Source: Apostichopus japonicus (lineage: Eukaryota; Echinodermata; Holothuroidea; Aspidochirotida; Stichopodidae). Taken from it: 64,000 nucleotides of DNA. The DNA lies in assembly GCF_037975245.1 (NCBI RefSeq), contig NC_092569.1, positions 22,720,168-22,784,167 of the forward strand. The letters are read 5' to 3'. A program made the position numbers and the translations under genes. Position 1 is the stretch's first letter; each line of letters begins with the position of its first letter. Shown one piece after another: positions 49,601-62,399 of this stretch. The notes under the pieces were generated by a model. That model searched no databases. It was given only the letters and a program-made list of their open reading frames with translations, and had not been told where the DNA came from.

Positions 49601-51972
49601 AAAAACTTCGGTTTTTATTGAGTAATGATCAAGACGGATGTGCTGGATGCTTAAAATTTAATGCATCGAATGAAAGTGACTAACAAACCATTTCGGTAAC
49701 GACTCTGTCCATAGGTAATACAAAGGCGCACCGACGGGTCCATCGATTTCAGGCGCGACTGGGACAGCTACAAGTCTGGCTTTGGGTTTCTCTCTCATGA
49801 ATTCTGGCTCGGCAACGAGGAGTTGTCTTTTTTGACCAACCAGAAGAAATACCAACTGGTGATTAAGATAACCACATCAAGCGGTTACCTGATCAGGGTT
49901 TCTTACGATCATTTCCGTATAAGTGACGCCTTCAGTCACTTCAAGCTGGGCAACCTCGGCAATTATTCCGGAGAAAATACTGGTGAGTTATCACTAATAA
50001 ATTAGATAACAATGCAATATCATACCCACATGTCTTACAATGCTTAGATATATGTGAAGATGTATTGTTTCGTGACGTCGTCAAACATTACATAATATGA
50101 CAGATATGCAGGGTCATCTGGGGAATATCACTGACAAACCTCTCTGGGCCCATTTGGTACATCCATCTATGGTCAACCATCGTTTCGATAAAATAATACA
50201 TCTGAACTTTACTTATCAAACACTTAATTCACTTCATATTGTTAAATACATTCCCAGTAACATTAATGTTACAATAATTCCAAGTAATTGTATCTTACAG
50301 ATGCTATAACATTCTGTCCCAGCAATATGGACATTGATAACTGCAGTACCGCGTGTCAACGAACTTGTGAAGCTCCAGGGATATGTCAGGATGAGGTCTG
50401 TGCTGATGGTGAAATCTGTTTTTGTCCAGATGGATTCTTCATGAAGGAAGCTGACTGTGTACCTCGTGAACAATGTGGATGTTACGTATCGGAAGGACAG
50501 ACGATCGTACCAGTAAGTAGAGGAGTAATCCATTTCAGAAAAGCAAATCGATCCTTTACTTTTATGTAGGAACCGATCATTACTACTTTCCTCTATCTCG
50601 GTCGATCAGGTGCAATAATAAAAACTTAATTAAGCCGTTACTGCCGCATTGCAGTCATACGGTAACGAAGGTTTCCAATTTCATATCTTGGCTAAAAGAG
50701 AAGTACGATTTGATATATCTTGAAATGTGGTAGGTTTAATAATGATTTTCTAAGGAGAGGGCAGCATATGACGATATCAACCAAGTATGAAAATATAAAA
50801 TGCGACTTTTCTTATAGGAAGGTGAATTTTTCGTGAATTCTGGATGTACAAGAAAGGGTGTTTGTACTAACGGACTGATCATCTGGGATGAAGGTTACGC
50901 ATGCAGCCCTAAAGCGGAGTGTGGCGTACGAAATGACATAAGACAATGCTATTGTGCAAATGGCTACAGAGGGGACGGTGTAATATGCACTAGACCACCT
51001 AAAGATTGTCAGGAAATTTATGATGATGATAGTGCCAGCAAAAGCGGTATATACAGAATCAAACCAACCGGATGGACCAGGTCAGCATTTGAGGTCTACT
51101 GTAACATGACTGATGGAGGAGGGTGGACGGTAAGTAGCAGTCTGACACGCGTTCATAATATAATTAATATATGTTAATTGTCAAGTTTGACGATCGGATA
51201 AGTCTAAAAGATTGATCTTTCACTGGTATGTATCGTAACATAATTTTCAAAGGACGACGTAAGGAAGCCCTAATATCTCCTAAATGGGGGTTCAAAGTGA
51301 TATTGTCGACCTGGTCGAGAAGCATAAAAAATAGCCGGTAAAGATCTATCTAATCAAACATCGAGTAACTCATACTGATAAATATCTTCTTCTTTTTTTA
51401 TTTCATTGGGAGGAGATTTTCATACTTCACGAAAATATTTTAAATCAAATTTATAATGAAAAGCTCTTGATATTGATAAAACAATTTCGTATTGTTCACA
51501 GTGCTCGTTTGACATTATTTGTGTTTCCCTTTTCATTATTTCCTCATTGAAGGTGTTCCAGCGTCGCCAAGATGGTAGTATTGACTTTTACCGCAACTGG
51601 AGCAGCTACAAAGTTGGTTTTGGCAATCTTTCAACTGAATTTTGGCTGGGAAACGATAAATTGTATTACTTGACAACACAAAAGAGATATAGAATCCGAA
51701 TTGATTTAGTGACTAGAGAGTATAATTCGTACTACGGCAAGTTCGATTTCTTCCGCATCAATGATGAGAGTGACAACTACCGACTGTCGGGACTCGGTAC
51801 TTACAGTGGAACCGTAGGTGGGTACCATTCTAAATGTGTATGCTCTAGTTGCGTATGTGTTTCAAATAGATCTTCTTTCCTTAAATATTGTTGAGGATTG
51901 TTTGCACTATCGGATTTCAACACCTAACAAATCTGTTATATTCAAATTATGCACTGAGCTAATCGAGAGATT

Positions 51973-52042
<70 letters not shown>

Positions 52043-53580
52043 TACTACCAATCGGTATTATTTTCTTCAGCATATATCAATTTATGCAAAATAAAACACA
52101 TTAGATTTGCAACATATACACAATTTTAATCAAACATATAGTATCAAAGAAATAACCCCGGAAACGGGTTATTTTGCTCATAAAATAGTAATAATAAGCT
52201 AGGCTTAAAATAACTTTCGTGATAAACAGGAACACGATCATATCTGAATCGCAGCAAGAAAGGGGACTATATATATTTAATTATTTACCACAATCATAAA
52301 GTGAACACAGCTGACAATATCTACTTTTCTTTATATGATGTACTTCGAGAAGAGGTTTGGTTACTATAATGATTTGATTTGCAGAATTTGCAGAAAGATA
52401 ATGAAGCAGATTGGAACTGTTTCCATATACGAACAGTAAACAATGGTTCAAACAGCGTTGGAAGTAATTGCATGGTAATTGAAAACTGAATGAAGATATT
52501 TCGAAGGAAATATTTCTAGCGGTGACTGTCTTAAGCCGACAAACGTGAATTTAAAGAAATACGTACATGCCACTTTTTACATTACAAAATTACAGACATT
52601 TAATAAAACATGTGTGACATTAAATCGTCCCGAGGAAAAATTATAAGAAAAGTCGAAGACAAAACGTATCTATCTCAGACACCAATAAATATTCAATGGG
52701 AGGGCTATGGGCTTTTGCATATTTTTACCCTACTGGACAGTATCGCCGTACTGCATTTCACATTAATCGCATGATGTTGTTTATTGCGGTCTATTGATAT
52801 AAGGCTATACAGTTAAAGGAGCTCCTCGACATGCATTTGATGTCTAGAACAATTGAACAACTGGCTTTTTGTTACCATTGATAATTCTGATCAATAATTA
52901 CCAATGATGTATGTTCACAACAATGCTTCCACAATAATAAATTTCAGAAATTATGTCATAGTGATACAATTATAAAACACATGGAAATAATAACATAATA
53001 AATATCAATAATGATAAATGAATAGAATGTGTCTAGACCTTAGTCCTTAGTAGTCATAACAATTTGATGAATTTTAACAAGGCTAATGTCACCTAACTGA
53101 AGATCAGAAATAGAAATGGTGCATATGAATAAATAACTTAAAAAGTCTACAAACCAAAATATTTAATCAGATATATTCTTGTGAGGAAATAAGCCTTATC
53201 TCCCCCCCCCCCCCCTCTTTCTCTCTTATTATGTTCAACCCTTCTTCAATTGTTAATACATCTGATGTATATGTATATACGCTAGCTTGACATGCTGTGC
53301 TTCATTCTATTCCACAGATGAGAGAAGCAGTCCTGATGGTAAATTCTTGCGTTATCACCTGAATCACGAGTTCAGTACCAAAGAGAGGGACAACGATGCT
53401 TATAGTAATAACTGTGCGGTTAGTTATCACGGCGCATGGTGGTACGATGATTGCTATTATTCTAACCTCAACGGTGACTACCACGCCAGTTTAAATAGTG
53501 ATTCTAGCATCTATTGTTATTATATCCCAGGACCGAATTATAACATCAAATATACTGAAATGAAGATTCGTCCAGCTTAA
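43658..53580 (+). CDS. Gene D: secreted FReP with a divergent C-terminal FBG, 538 residues
   Basis: Eight exons: 43658-43735, 48819-48864, 49287-49459, 49715-49982, 50301-50512, 50818-51129, 51553-51817 and 53318-53580 (TAA). They sum to 1617 bp with the same phases as B and C. Exons 1-6 are very close to gene C: signal peptide MISKFYSMFQVLFFLW, half FBG (residues about 42-189), TIL (189-259), TILa-like and EGF-like (CSPKAEC, CYCANGYRGDGVIC). Exons 7-8 belong to another subtype. RRQDGSIDFYRNWSSYK replaces RRVDGSQDFYIGWDSYK, TREYNSYYGKF replaces NRYGAPYYAKF, and the last exon begins DERSSPDGKFL, uses ERDND in place of DRDND, has GAWWYDDC, and ends KIRPA. The same subtype is seen in psi1. The product is predicted to be secreted with altered ligand preference (inference). 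Confidence 0.87.
43736..48818. other. Intron 1 of gene D (about 5 kb)
   Basis: It aligns with intron 1 of B and C and holds a local tandem duplication at about 44985-46480. A 69-codon frame at 47242 resembles one in intron 1 of B at 20505, but the C copy is disrupted, so I treat this as shared intron DNA and not as a gene. Confidence 0.75.
44985..46480. repeat. Diverged tandem duplication of about 0.72-0.84 kb in intron 1 of gene D
   Basis: CTTAATCAGGCTTAGAAAAG at 44997 recurs at 45717; GTCACTTAAAGTTAAA at 45206 recurs at 45952; GTACTGTCAAATTAATTACT at 45401 recurs near 46243. The changing offset (720 to 842) shows indels between copies. Intron 1 of B and C has a single copy. Confidence 0.75.
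51976..52039. repeat. (TA)n microsatellite in the last intron of gene D
   Basis: About 64 bp of TA repeats in the intron between the last two FBG exons. Confidence 0.95.
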
Positions 53581-53657
53581 CCTGATAAAGGACATCACTA
53601 CTGCTAAGGTTTTACAAGTAACAACTCATAAAACGAAGAATAACTGAAATTTCCGAT

Positions 53658-53723
53658 CGTTACATTTAACGATTTACGATTTGAAATAAATGTTACATTT
53701 AACGATTTACGATTTGAAATAAA
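53658..53723 (+). terminator. Duplicated polyadenylation signal of gene D
   Basis: A 33-bp unit containing TTAACGATTTACGATTTGAA followed by ATAAA occurs twice in a row, giving AATAAA at 53685-53690 and 53718-53723, about 105-140 bp after the stop. Either could direct cleavage. Confidence 0.6.
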
Positions 53724-56690
53724 TATTATATTGGATTACATTACGTGCTAAGTTGCAAAACACATTTTAAGTATCAAGATGACATTCTAGAATGTTCTTT
53801 TTCTCGTTTCTCTTATGCGATAATTACCTCAAACAAGTAAAATGTAAATGTCAATTAATAAACGTGATAAATTATAAACAGTCTTTGTTTTTTTTGTTTT
53901 TTTTTCACATGCATGACGATATATTATAAAGAGCCGAACCGCATCAAAGAATGTTAAAGTAAAACAGTCAATAAAAGCGATACTAAGATTCTATAAACTC
54001 CTGGAGAAGACACATCTATTAGCCCTCACAACTGACCAGTTTTGGAGAGGTTGAAGCGATGTAATAACAGATGCAAATATTTTAACAAACTGGTATATAA
54101 CTAAGGAAGCGGATATTGCCACAATATTTTTGAAAAACGATGAAAACAAGTTGACGGAATTTACGAAATACATTCGAAGTCACGAAATTTAATCCAAATT
54201 ACGAAAAGACTTTCGATATTACAAAAAGATGGGCTTTTTTTGGCAGCATTACTCTTTAGTATTAAGCGCTTGTAAATGAAAAGAAATGAAACTGAAACCT
54301 TACTGAAGGCACAACCACATATAAGATACTATTGAAAAACATGCAACAGAGAATAATTTAATCCTCATAGGTTTACTATTAAGCACGATTAATATAAACC
54401 GTTTACCGAAACAAGATTACAATAGCACAGATCATTCTGCTGCGTTATATTTAATGTAAGATCTATTTTCCTTATGCTCTTCTTCATTCGTTATATGGAT
54501 TCAATGTAATCTTGTCTTTTCTTTTGTTTGTATACATTGTAAAAAGATAAAGAAAAAGGAAATGTATCATATGACACAGATATACAGTAGGGCAATGGAA
54601 TATCCAAGGAATTTGTTGCTAATTTATTGTGTGTATCACAGTTCTGACAAAAGTCACAGCTACGTTTAAAAATAAGGAAGTAGTATAGGCAGAATTTCGG
54701 TTTATTTGTTAAACACGATTGTCATAAGTCACTAACGTTCTGAACTTACAGTTTTCCGTAACTGCTTGCCTACACTCTCGCAACCACAGCCTGCATATCA
54801 TCAAGTTAAAGTCTGGAAAGCTAAAGTAGAAATTTAATACAAGACAGTGAACTTACTGATTGTCTTTTGCAGCCAGAAATATTAAACTGAATTATTTTTT
54901 TGCTGTCAATGTAAATCAGTTCTTGTCGAAAATTAGACAACTTATAGTGAATTTATCGCTGAAATTCGCCCCGCATTGACATATTGATCATTATCAATCG
55001 CCGTTGCGTCTGTTTTAAGTTAACCATAAACATAATTGAAGAGGTGACATAATATTTTCTCTGATAAGCCTTGTTCCGCTACGAGATCCGATGTCACATT
55101 ATACGGGAAGCAAACATTATTATTTTTCGTTTTAAAATCAGCATTCCGTTCATGTCGTATATGTTTAATAACGATTAAAGACAGGGATGCCAATTTCAAC
55201 ATAAATGACTGAACACGGATAAAACTGAAGAAATTTGCCCAAAGCGAGCGCCTCGGCGCAAAATCTTAATCGGGTGGGGTCAAGGGAGCCCAAGGGGAGA
55301 CTCATATCTAGAAATCTAAAGTTTGCTTCTGTTTGGTTAATGAATTAATATGTCGGTCATAAATATATTTTAACAAAAGTCACACCTGGCAAGTGTTTAA
55401 ACTTAAAGTAAGAAAGACAATTTAATAACCGGGCGTAACTTGGTACCTTTATAATGATTGATAAAATCGAATATTAAGCCAAAAACGGATACATTCTCAA
55501 AATTTACACACCAATAGCATCATCTTGTTTTACAGACCCCTGCAACATTGTTCACACATATGTATCATTAGTACAACTAAAAGCACTATAACGCATTTGT
55601 GCACATTCAATTTATCGGAAACATACAACTTATTAATTAAAGATAATTCAGAGCCGAAGTCAGGGTAGAACATGTAGGAGGCATTGGAGTGAAACAGTAT
55701 GTTTCTTACAAGTGTTAGATAGTGTTGACTTGGATGTGCGTATTTACCAGGTTATAAAAGACATAATTAAAGGATAGTCGATCTTCCAAAAGGGATCATC
55801 ATGACACTATCTAAGCGGAGCAAGACACTTTTTCGGTAAATAGCACTTTCCAGGCCTTGTAAGTTGAAACTAAACATTATTATTTTTGAGATCTCATGTT
55901 CTTTCAACGAAACTTAAACAAAAATCCCTTCGTAGGGGAAAATAAGACTTAACTTTACTTCTTAGGCTCTAATTGCGAGTTTGTATTATCATTATTTGTT
56001 TCACGTACCAACGGAGGAACCAAATATTGGGAGGGGGGAAAATAATTGAGTGGGGGCACAGTATTTTTAATTGAATCATCGGACAACGGATAAAGATGCT
56101 AACAACGAAGCATCTAGGAAATGAGCTGACACTAGGAGAGCTGACCCCCCCCCCCCTTCCCGTCGCTCAACAGGCTACGAACATGAACTTGGCATCATTT
56201 AACTTAACCACAAATCAAATATTTTGTGAACATATGTACATAGCTAGTAAACTAAAACTTGAGGTATAATTAGTAACGTGATTAATTATCATAACAATAT
56301 GGCTAGCAGCTTAGCACCCATTCTAAGCACCATATATGTATGTCTCAAAACTCCGTTAAATATAAATTTATCTCAAAAACACTTAAAACTATCATGAGTG
56401 GCATTGTTAACCAAACTTAACACATAATATACTGTACATATCGTGTTATATTGCTGTACGTGATATTACAACATACTATAAAATGTAATAATTATACACT
56501 GCAGAAAGGAGAATAGCGAATTCTGCAGGCGTTCATTTTTTGCTGCTTTAGCATAACGCATGAGCGTAATATGGGCGCGTTTCCTTGTTTAAAGTACGCT
56601 ACAAAGGACATCCGTAATTTGTACGTACCACCTGCCCCGTCCTCTCCCCTCATAATTGACGACCCTTAGTAAAGACAAGGGCTTCCCTTT
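53724..56690. other. Intergenic after gene D; paralogous to 10.7-13.5 kb as far as about 55960
   Basis: No gene is supported. Alignment with the psi1 3' flank is visible up to about 55960, after which the two diverge and an extra block begins. C-runs lie near 53200 and 56145. Confidence 0.6.
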
Positions 56691-57031
56691 TCCACGTCCA
56701 TATCCGTGTCCAAGGTTCAGACTTCCCTGTTCTGTTATCTACGGACGTTGTTAAGTAGCAGTTCTCATGAAAAGTCTTCCGTATTATGTATACAGTATTT
56801 ATCACGTTATGAAATGTACCAAAGCATTTAGGGAATAATTAGTAGTACCAAAGATGGAAACAATATTTTACTGTACGTTATAATTTACAGGCAGTATTTT
56901 TAGCTAAACGTTAGTAGGTGAAAGCCATTGTCAACTTGTAATACAGACAAGAGCAGGTCTCTGTAGAAGACAATACGCTATCATCAAGTTGTACATGTTT
57001 GCTTTGGAAAGCCGGTTTCCTCCATTCAAGT
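56691..57031 (+). pseudogene. psi2 5' remnant: decayed FReP upstream block and partial signal-peptide exon
   Basis: TATCCGTGTCCAAGGTTCAG near 56700 and the following CTTCCCTGTTCT and TCTACGGACG match the conserved upstream block of genes B to E. GTAGGTGAAAGCCATTGTCA near 56910 matches the proximal part. TTTGCTTTGGAAAGC near 56998 resembles the end of the signal-peptide exon (TTTCTTTGGACAACT), but the first half with the conserved ATG is missing. Base differences are many, so this is an old remnant. Confidence 0.5.
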
Positions 57032-58002
57032 AATATATTAGATGTCTAAAACTTAACTCGAACTTATAACCAAATTGTTCACTGAGACAGATTTATTAAC
57101 GCTTAAAATTGAAATCAACAGACAACATGTGTATACTTGTTCCAAAAATATATAAGATGTAAGAATATATATCATTCTGCTCTCATATAAGGTGTATGAA
57201 AGAAGTGTGTATATCAATGTGTTATATTAACGACTATGCAAATCACTCTGGTTCCTTCAAGAGCTCAAACTAATGTTTATCTGCCCTGTTCCTACAATTC
57301 TTGGAAGTTAAATTAAATAATTTTACCTCATTCATGTAGTTTCAATGTCAGTTATTAGTTCACCCAAGGAGGGTGTGTTCCACTTCTTTGGTGCATCCGG
57401 CTAAAAGTGAAAGAGCGAGCTAAGTAATATTTGTTCATATGGGTTGGGAAGAGTGTGTGGTTAATAACTATTTTCTTTGGTATTTGATAAGATTATCTTC
57501 AGAATTGTGTCAGCGTGCAAAGTCGGTAGTAAGTGATAACATCAGATTTACCCTTTGTAAGAAACATGACACCAAAAGTTGACTTAACAGTACCGAACTT
57601 AACTTCTGTAAAACACCTCAGACATATTCAATTGATGAACTATCTTAATATATAAAAACTTCAATAAAAAAAGTGAAAAAAGGTTTAAAGATACCGACAT
57701 TTCTTTCGATGAACAAACAGATAATAAAGAAAACAATAATATTATCAGTGCACATTTATATTTTAAGCCAGATATAGAAATCAAAATTGTCCAATTTGAT
57801 TTAAATACATGCAATATGGTGGAGAGAAACGTTTCATCAAGTGACTGCCATAATGTTTAGTATGAAGGATAAAATAGCAAAAAATAAAAATGAATGACCT
57901 TTCTCATAATGAAAAAAATTAAGGAAGCGCGGGAAAAACGTGATTAACTTAGGGGATAAATACGAGGGGAACCGGTCTTAAATTTGATTTGAGACCGATG
58001 AT

Positions 58003-58068
58003 GACGTCATCGAGAAGGCTGAGCGGACCGAGGCGATAGCCGAGGTCCGCTGCCTTCTCGATGACGTC
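58003..58068. repeat. GC-richer hairpin bounded by GACGTC
   Basis: Left arm GACGTCATCGAGAAGGC, then TGAGCGGACC; right arm GGTCCGC, then TGCCTTCTCGATGACGTC. The arms match apart from a two-base bulge, with a central loop of about 14 bases. TGACGTCA at 58002-58009 is a full CRE consensus. It could be a small foldback element or a regulatory palindrome. Confidence 0.7.
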
Positions 58069-59067
58069 TTCGATCTTTTTCCTGAATGACGTAATAGTCG
58101 CCTCATGTAAAACAGCATTTACTTCCCACGAACATTAAGAGTGAAAAAATACGAATGAAGCAGTGTCGTTTGTTCTTAAATTTTGGTAATTTAATCAATT
58201 CAAACACTTCAAAATGGAGGGAAAAGACAATTAAATAAGAACAGATGAACAAATTTCTAAAGATAACATTTCAAAACTTTTTTTGATCTACCAGGTCGAA
58301 TTGCGCAATAAACAGATGCTGAGTTGTGTGTGTAAACGCTACAACAGTTAGGGTAGCAACGTTGCATGTTGCTAACATTATTTTGAGTAGAACTCGTCTA
58401 ACCCTGGTCGGTAGATGAACCGTTCAAATAAACGTTTACTGGGCCTGAGAATGTGCACTTTTTGAAGAGGTTCCGAGCCCCATTGTTCCACAGGTTTGGA
58501 CTTCTAGTAACCGCAGTGTTATTGCGAGTCTGAAAGATCGCTACAGGCCTAGTCCCTGGTCAGTCATGTAGTTACTGCTACAGTGCTAGTAGTAGTAGTG
58601 CTTACGTTATTGTTAGGCTTAGCGACAAGGTTCTTCTAGTTATAGTGTCAAGTTGTCAACATTGGACGCTTTACGCTTCGGTTCTTGTTTGAAGCACCTC
58701 GATAAGGTAACTGAAATTGACTCTAGCTCAAAATTAAGCTCAAAATTAATCCCTTAGTCATTTCATGATCCTCGAAGTATTTAGCTGGATGATTTTAAGA
58801 AGTATGTACATTGTGTATTTAGACTAGGTGTGTGTGAAAACATATACAGTACTACTGCTGTAACTAATTGCAAGTATAGGCTATATATACTGTACAGTAT
58901 TTGCAATTTGGAACATTTCTTTGCCTATAAACATATTTGCACATACTCATGGCAACGTTACACCATGTCTTCATTTCTTTTAATTATGACTTCATGATTG
59001 CCACGGCAACAAACTAGTGTTTGTATATCCTTTTCGATCCTGAAGCAATTCTCCTCTCTATACACTC

Positions 59068-59098
59068 GACCAGTCTCGAATCGCATTCGAGACTGGTC
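59068..59098. repeat. Perfect 13-bp inverted repeat with a 5-base loop
   Basis: GACCAGTCTCGAA, loop TCGCA, TTCGAGACTGGTC. It stands out against the AT-rich background and lies about 250 bp upstream of the psi2 last exon. Function is unknown. Confidence 0.8.
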
Positions 59099-59343
59099 CA
59101 GTATACAGAAAGTTGGTTTAGGCATTTATGAATCTATGTTAAATATTTAATATAATTACATAAGTATAAAAATATAGGTATCAACATAAAAAGTAACAAC
59201 ACGAGGAACGTTTAATTATATGTATGGACTAAACTCGCTAATCTTTAAAACGAATTTTAAATAATGCTGCCAATTTAATGTTCTCCAGTTGTGTTAAGGT
59301 AATTGTACAACTTTTTTAGATTTTGTGATATTTTTCTTTACAG

Positions 59344-59575
59344 AGCAACAAAGCACTCCCAATGGTTATGCTCAAACGTATCATAGGAACGATCAGTTCT
59401 CAACAAAGGACCGAGACAATGATGCTTATAGTGGTGACTGTGCGCTTTATTATCTTGGTGCCTGGTAGTACAATAGCTGCTATTATTCTAAACTGAACGG
59501 TCGCTTTTATTGGTATTACCTTCCGAGAGTGATAGTTACCTTCAATTTGTAGAGATGAAATTCGTTCAGTCTAAA
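59344..59575 (+). pseudogene. psi2 last exon: orphan FBG C-terminal exon with a premature stop
   Basis: After a TTTCTTTACAG acceptor the frame reads QQSTPNGYAQTYHRNDQF, then [22 protein letters not shown], and is stopped by TAG at 59466-59468 where functional copies have TGG (second W of the pocket motif WWY). Homology continues (YNSCYYSKLNG, FYWYYLP) to about 59575, with a small deletion that shifts the final EMKIRP segment. No upstream FBG exons remain nearby, so it cannot be spliced into a normal FReP from this locus. Confidence 0.8.
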
Positions 59576-62399
59576 AAAAGATAAATTGCGATCAACATAT
59601 TTACCCTTAACTCTAGACAAATCGATTCCCTTATGAGACTCTGAAAGACGGAACTTTTTGTTTGAGAAAAGAAACTTAATCTATTAGATCAAAAAATTCT
59701 TTGGAATGTTTTACATTCCTGTAACTTTAGCATAAATGTCATGCTTTCATGTTTTTCATGGGGTTTATACAATTCATTTATTTGAATACATTCTGGTTAT
59801 TTCACGATTGCTTCATTTCAAGATACATTTACAAAACTATTGATATTAAGATTATCATGATAGTTATCCTTAACATTTTAGCAAGACTTTGGTACATTAC
59901 CTGTAATGTAACTTGACATAAATCAATATGAAAAGTCAGAGAAAAATAAATAAATGTTGCTTCCTGTTTGTTCAAAATTACTGTGTCGTCCTTCATAAAT
60001 TAGTTTACGTTCTTATTGCTTCACTTTTATGGAAGGTGACGCGGGGGGGGGGGGACTCGGGAGATTGCAGAACACGCAATTGATTTACATGTTCTTTGTA
60101 CTTTGTCGGAAGCTATCATGTAAAACACCGTTGGCAGTGACAATAAAAGTTGAAAAACCCTGCTCTTGCTAAATCAAATAAAAAAAGCAAGAAAGAGGAA
60201 ATAAAATACTCATAAATCAACTAAGACAAATAAATAAATACCACACGATTACGTCACAGAAGGTCAAATATATATATACAAAAGTTTCAAGACTTGAAGG
60301 AAAAAATTCTAATATAAGTTTTACCAAAAGTAAGCATTCCCTAATATTCAACAACAATAGATCCCTTGAAATATAAAATGTGAAATATTATAACTTCAAG
60401 TATCTTTCCATTTTGAAAGATAACTAGGCAACAACTCAAAGCGCCAAGTTTTCATCTTCTGCAAATTTGTAAAAAAACCTGATGTATTGCATGTGCAAAG
60501 CAAGATTCCCATAAGTTTGATGCGTATGTCGAGATGTTAATAAATATAAAAGATTCCCACATTTTACCGTTTTGCACCGACAGAGTTTATATTTGAGAGC
60601 TTTTATTTTAAATAATTGACTTTTTGAATGGGAATACCGAGAATAAACATTTTAAAGACTAGAGTTTCTCACCAACCGATATTTGCATAATGTGCATAAT
60701 ACCGTTTTACCGCAGCTTTACTCCATGTTCTACTCTCCAAGGAAAGGACGTTTCTAAGCTTCAGCCCTTAAAAGCATTAACACTGGTCCGGCTTATAATT
60801 CAGTGACATTTAAAGCAATGAAACATATGATTTGGGAGGCCTTGGGTACGATCCCTGACCGTCAAAAGAAAGGTGGGTTCTAGTTTGGTGTTGGTTTTAT
60901 TTATTTAGCTATTCTGTTGTTTTTATCAATTTTATTACTAATGCTTACTTCTTACTAATGCGTGGCGACGGGGAGTAAGTTCATTCAAAGAGCCAAATCC
61001 TTTAAGCGGAATGCAGCGACTTCAATGAGTAGTTACCCTGAACAAGGAAAGCAGAGCAATGTTAGCAAGACATTTCATAAACATATAGCAGAAGCAGAAT
61101 AATAGGGGCGACATACTTAGCAGTCGTTATTAGAAGTTAACTCACTACATACTTAAACACAGTTCGACAAACTGCCCCGTATTTTTTGGATAAGATTTGT
61201 TTGTAACACTGAAATGCCATCCAGTGCTTCGATTAGTAATACGTTAGTATAGAATCAGTGAGCATTTCACATGCCTTCCAATGCGTGGTACTTCATTACT
61301 TCATAAGTTATACGAGATTCAGTTTATTCAAGTCAAAACTTTCGTGAGCGAATAACAAACGGTTGTCCAAGTTTAACCATGGCTTACCTACACGTATTGG
61401 TCTTGTAGATGTTTACGCAAGAATTTGTATTGTAATACAAGCAAACTTTATGCAAATAAAGAAAACTGAATCCAGTGAAATAATAATGAATCCTTAATAT
61501 TAAATATATAACTGAAATGTTTGTTTTGTAAATCGAAAAATGTTGACACTTTATCAGCAGAGAGTTGGGACGTGGAAGTTTAATACCTTCCCACTCGAAT
61601 GACCACCAGAAAAAAAAAACACTAACTTGTTTAATCGGTAAGACTGTCTTTTATCTGTTTAAGATGATATTTTTTGTTTGGATTTGTAACACAGAATATA
61701 AACAAACAGCAAGACAAAAATTTAGACAACGAGCTCTTGATTTCAAGGATTTACTGCCGGCGAACACACCATCGTATACATGACTTAAAGGTTAATGAAT
61801 CACTATTAAAATAATTTGTTCTCAATTCCCAATATTTATTCACTCATTAACGTTCATATAACATACATAATATTACAATACTTCGAATGAAAGTTCATTT
61901 ATTGAAATTAAACACTAGTGTGCTAAGGCTTTCTGGTCACTTCGCCCAACAACCATTTCGCCCAACTGCCATTTCGCCCAACCAGCATGGTCATTTCGCC
62001 CAACCAGCCTGGTCATTTCGCCAAATCAGCCTGGTCATTTCGCCTAACCAGCCATTTTTCCTACAGGAAAGCCTATTGCCTATAACCTATGAAAGGTGAT
62101 TGTATGTGGTCACAGCGCAATATGCAGGAAAAATCTTTTGTTCTCCTGCTTATTTGCTTAAATCATGAACATGTATAGCTTCTTGAATAACGATACCAAG
62201 TTAATTTTCCAGGACCAAAACTTACCTTTTTTAATATAAATAATAACTCTGGCAAAGAGAAATTTTTAACATTAATTCCAACTAAGCTTGTCAGACCTAT
62301 TGAAGTCTTCACACCCATGTATTGATATTCAACTCATAAAGTACCGATGTCCACAAAACACTGCAGACTTTGATGTAGGTGTTTATAGTTGGATGTAAT
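59576..62399. other. Intergenic, psi2 to gene E; paralogous to 13.5-16.3 kb from about 60010
   Basis: No complete gene is supported. From about 60010 the sequence follows the gene B upstream spacer closely. A short conserved peptide frame near 61665-61780 and a repeat at 61937-62056 are described separately. Confidence 0.6.
61937..62056. repeat. Short tandem repeat with TTTCGCCCAAC core
   Basis: CATTTCGCCCAAC or close variants occur about six times. Spacing is about 16 bp in the first part, and about 25 bp in the second part where CAGCCTGGT is added. A 70-codon frame across it is an artefact of the repeat. The paralogous spacer of gene B lacks it. Confidence 0.85.

Larger units (their letters stand above)
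57032..59343. other. Spacer inside psi2 with two hairpins, no exon seen
   Basis: I found no linker, FBG, TIL or EGF exon here. Two strong inverted repeats (58003-58068 and 59068-59098) are listed separately. Local GC content around 58000-58080 is higher than the surroundings. Confidence 0.5.

Noticed and set aside
61887-62099. 70-codon frame rich in FRPT and QPA-type repeats
   Set aside because: It is the TTTCGCCCAAC tandem repeat in translation.
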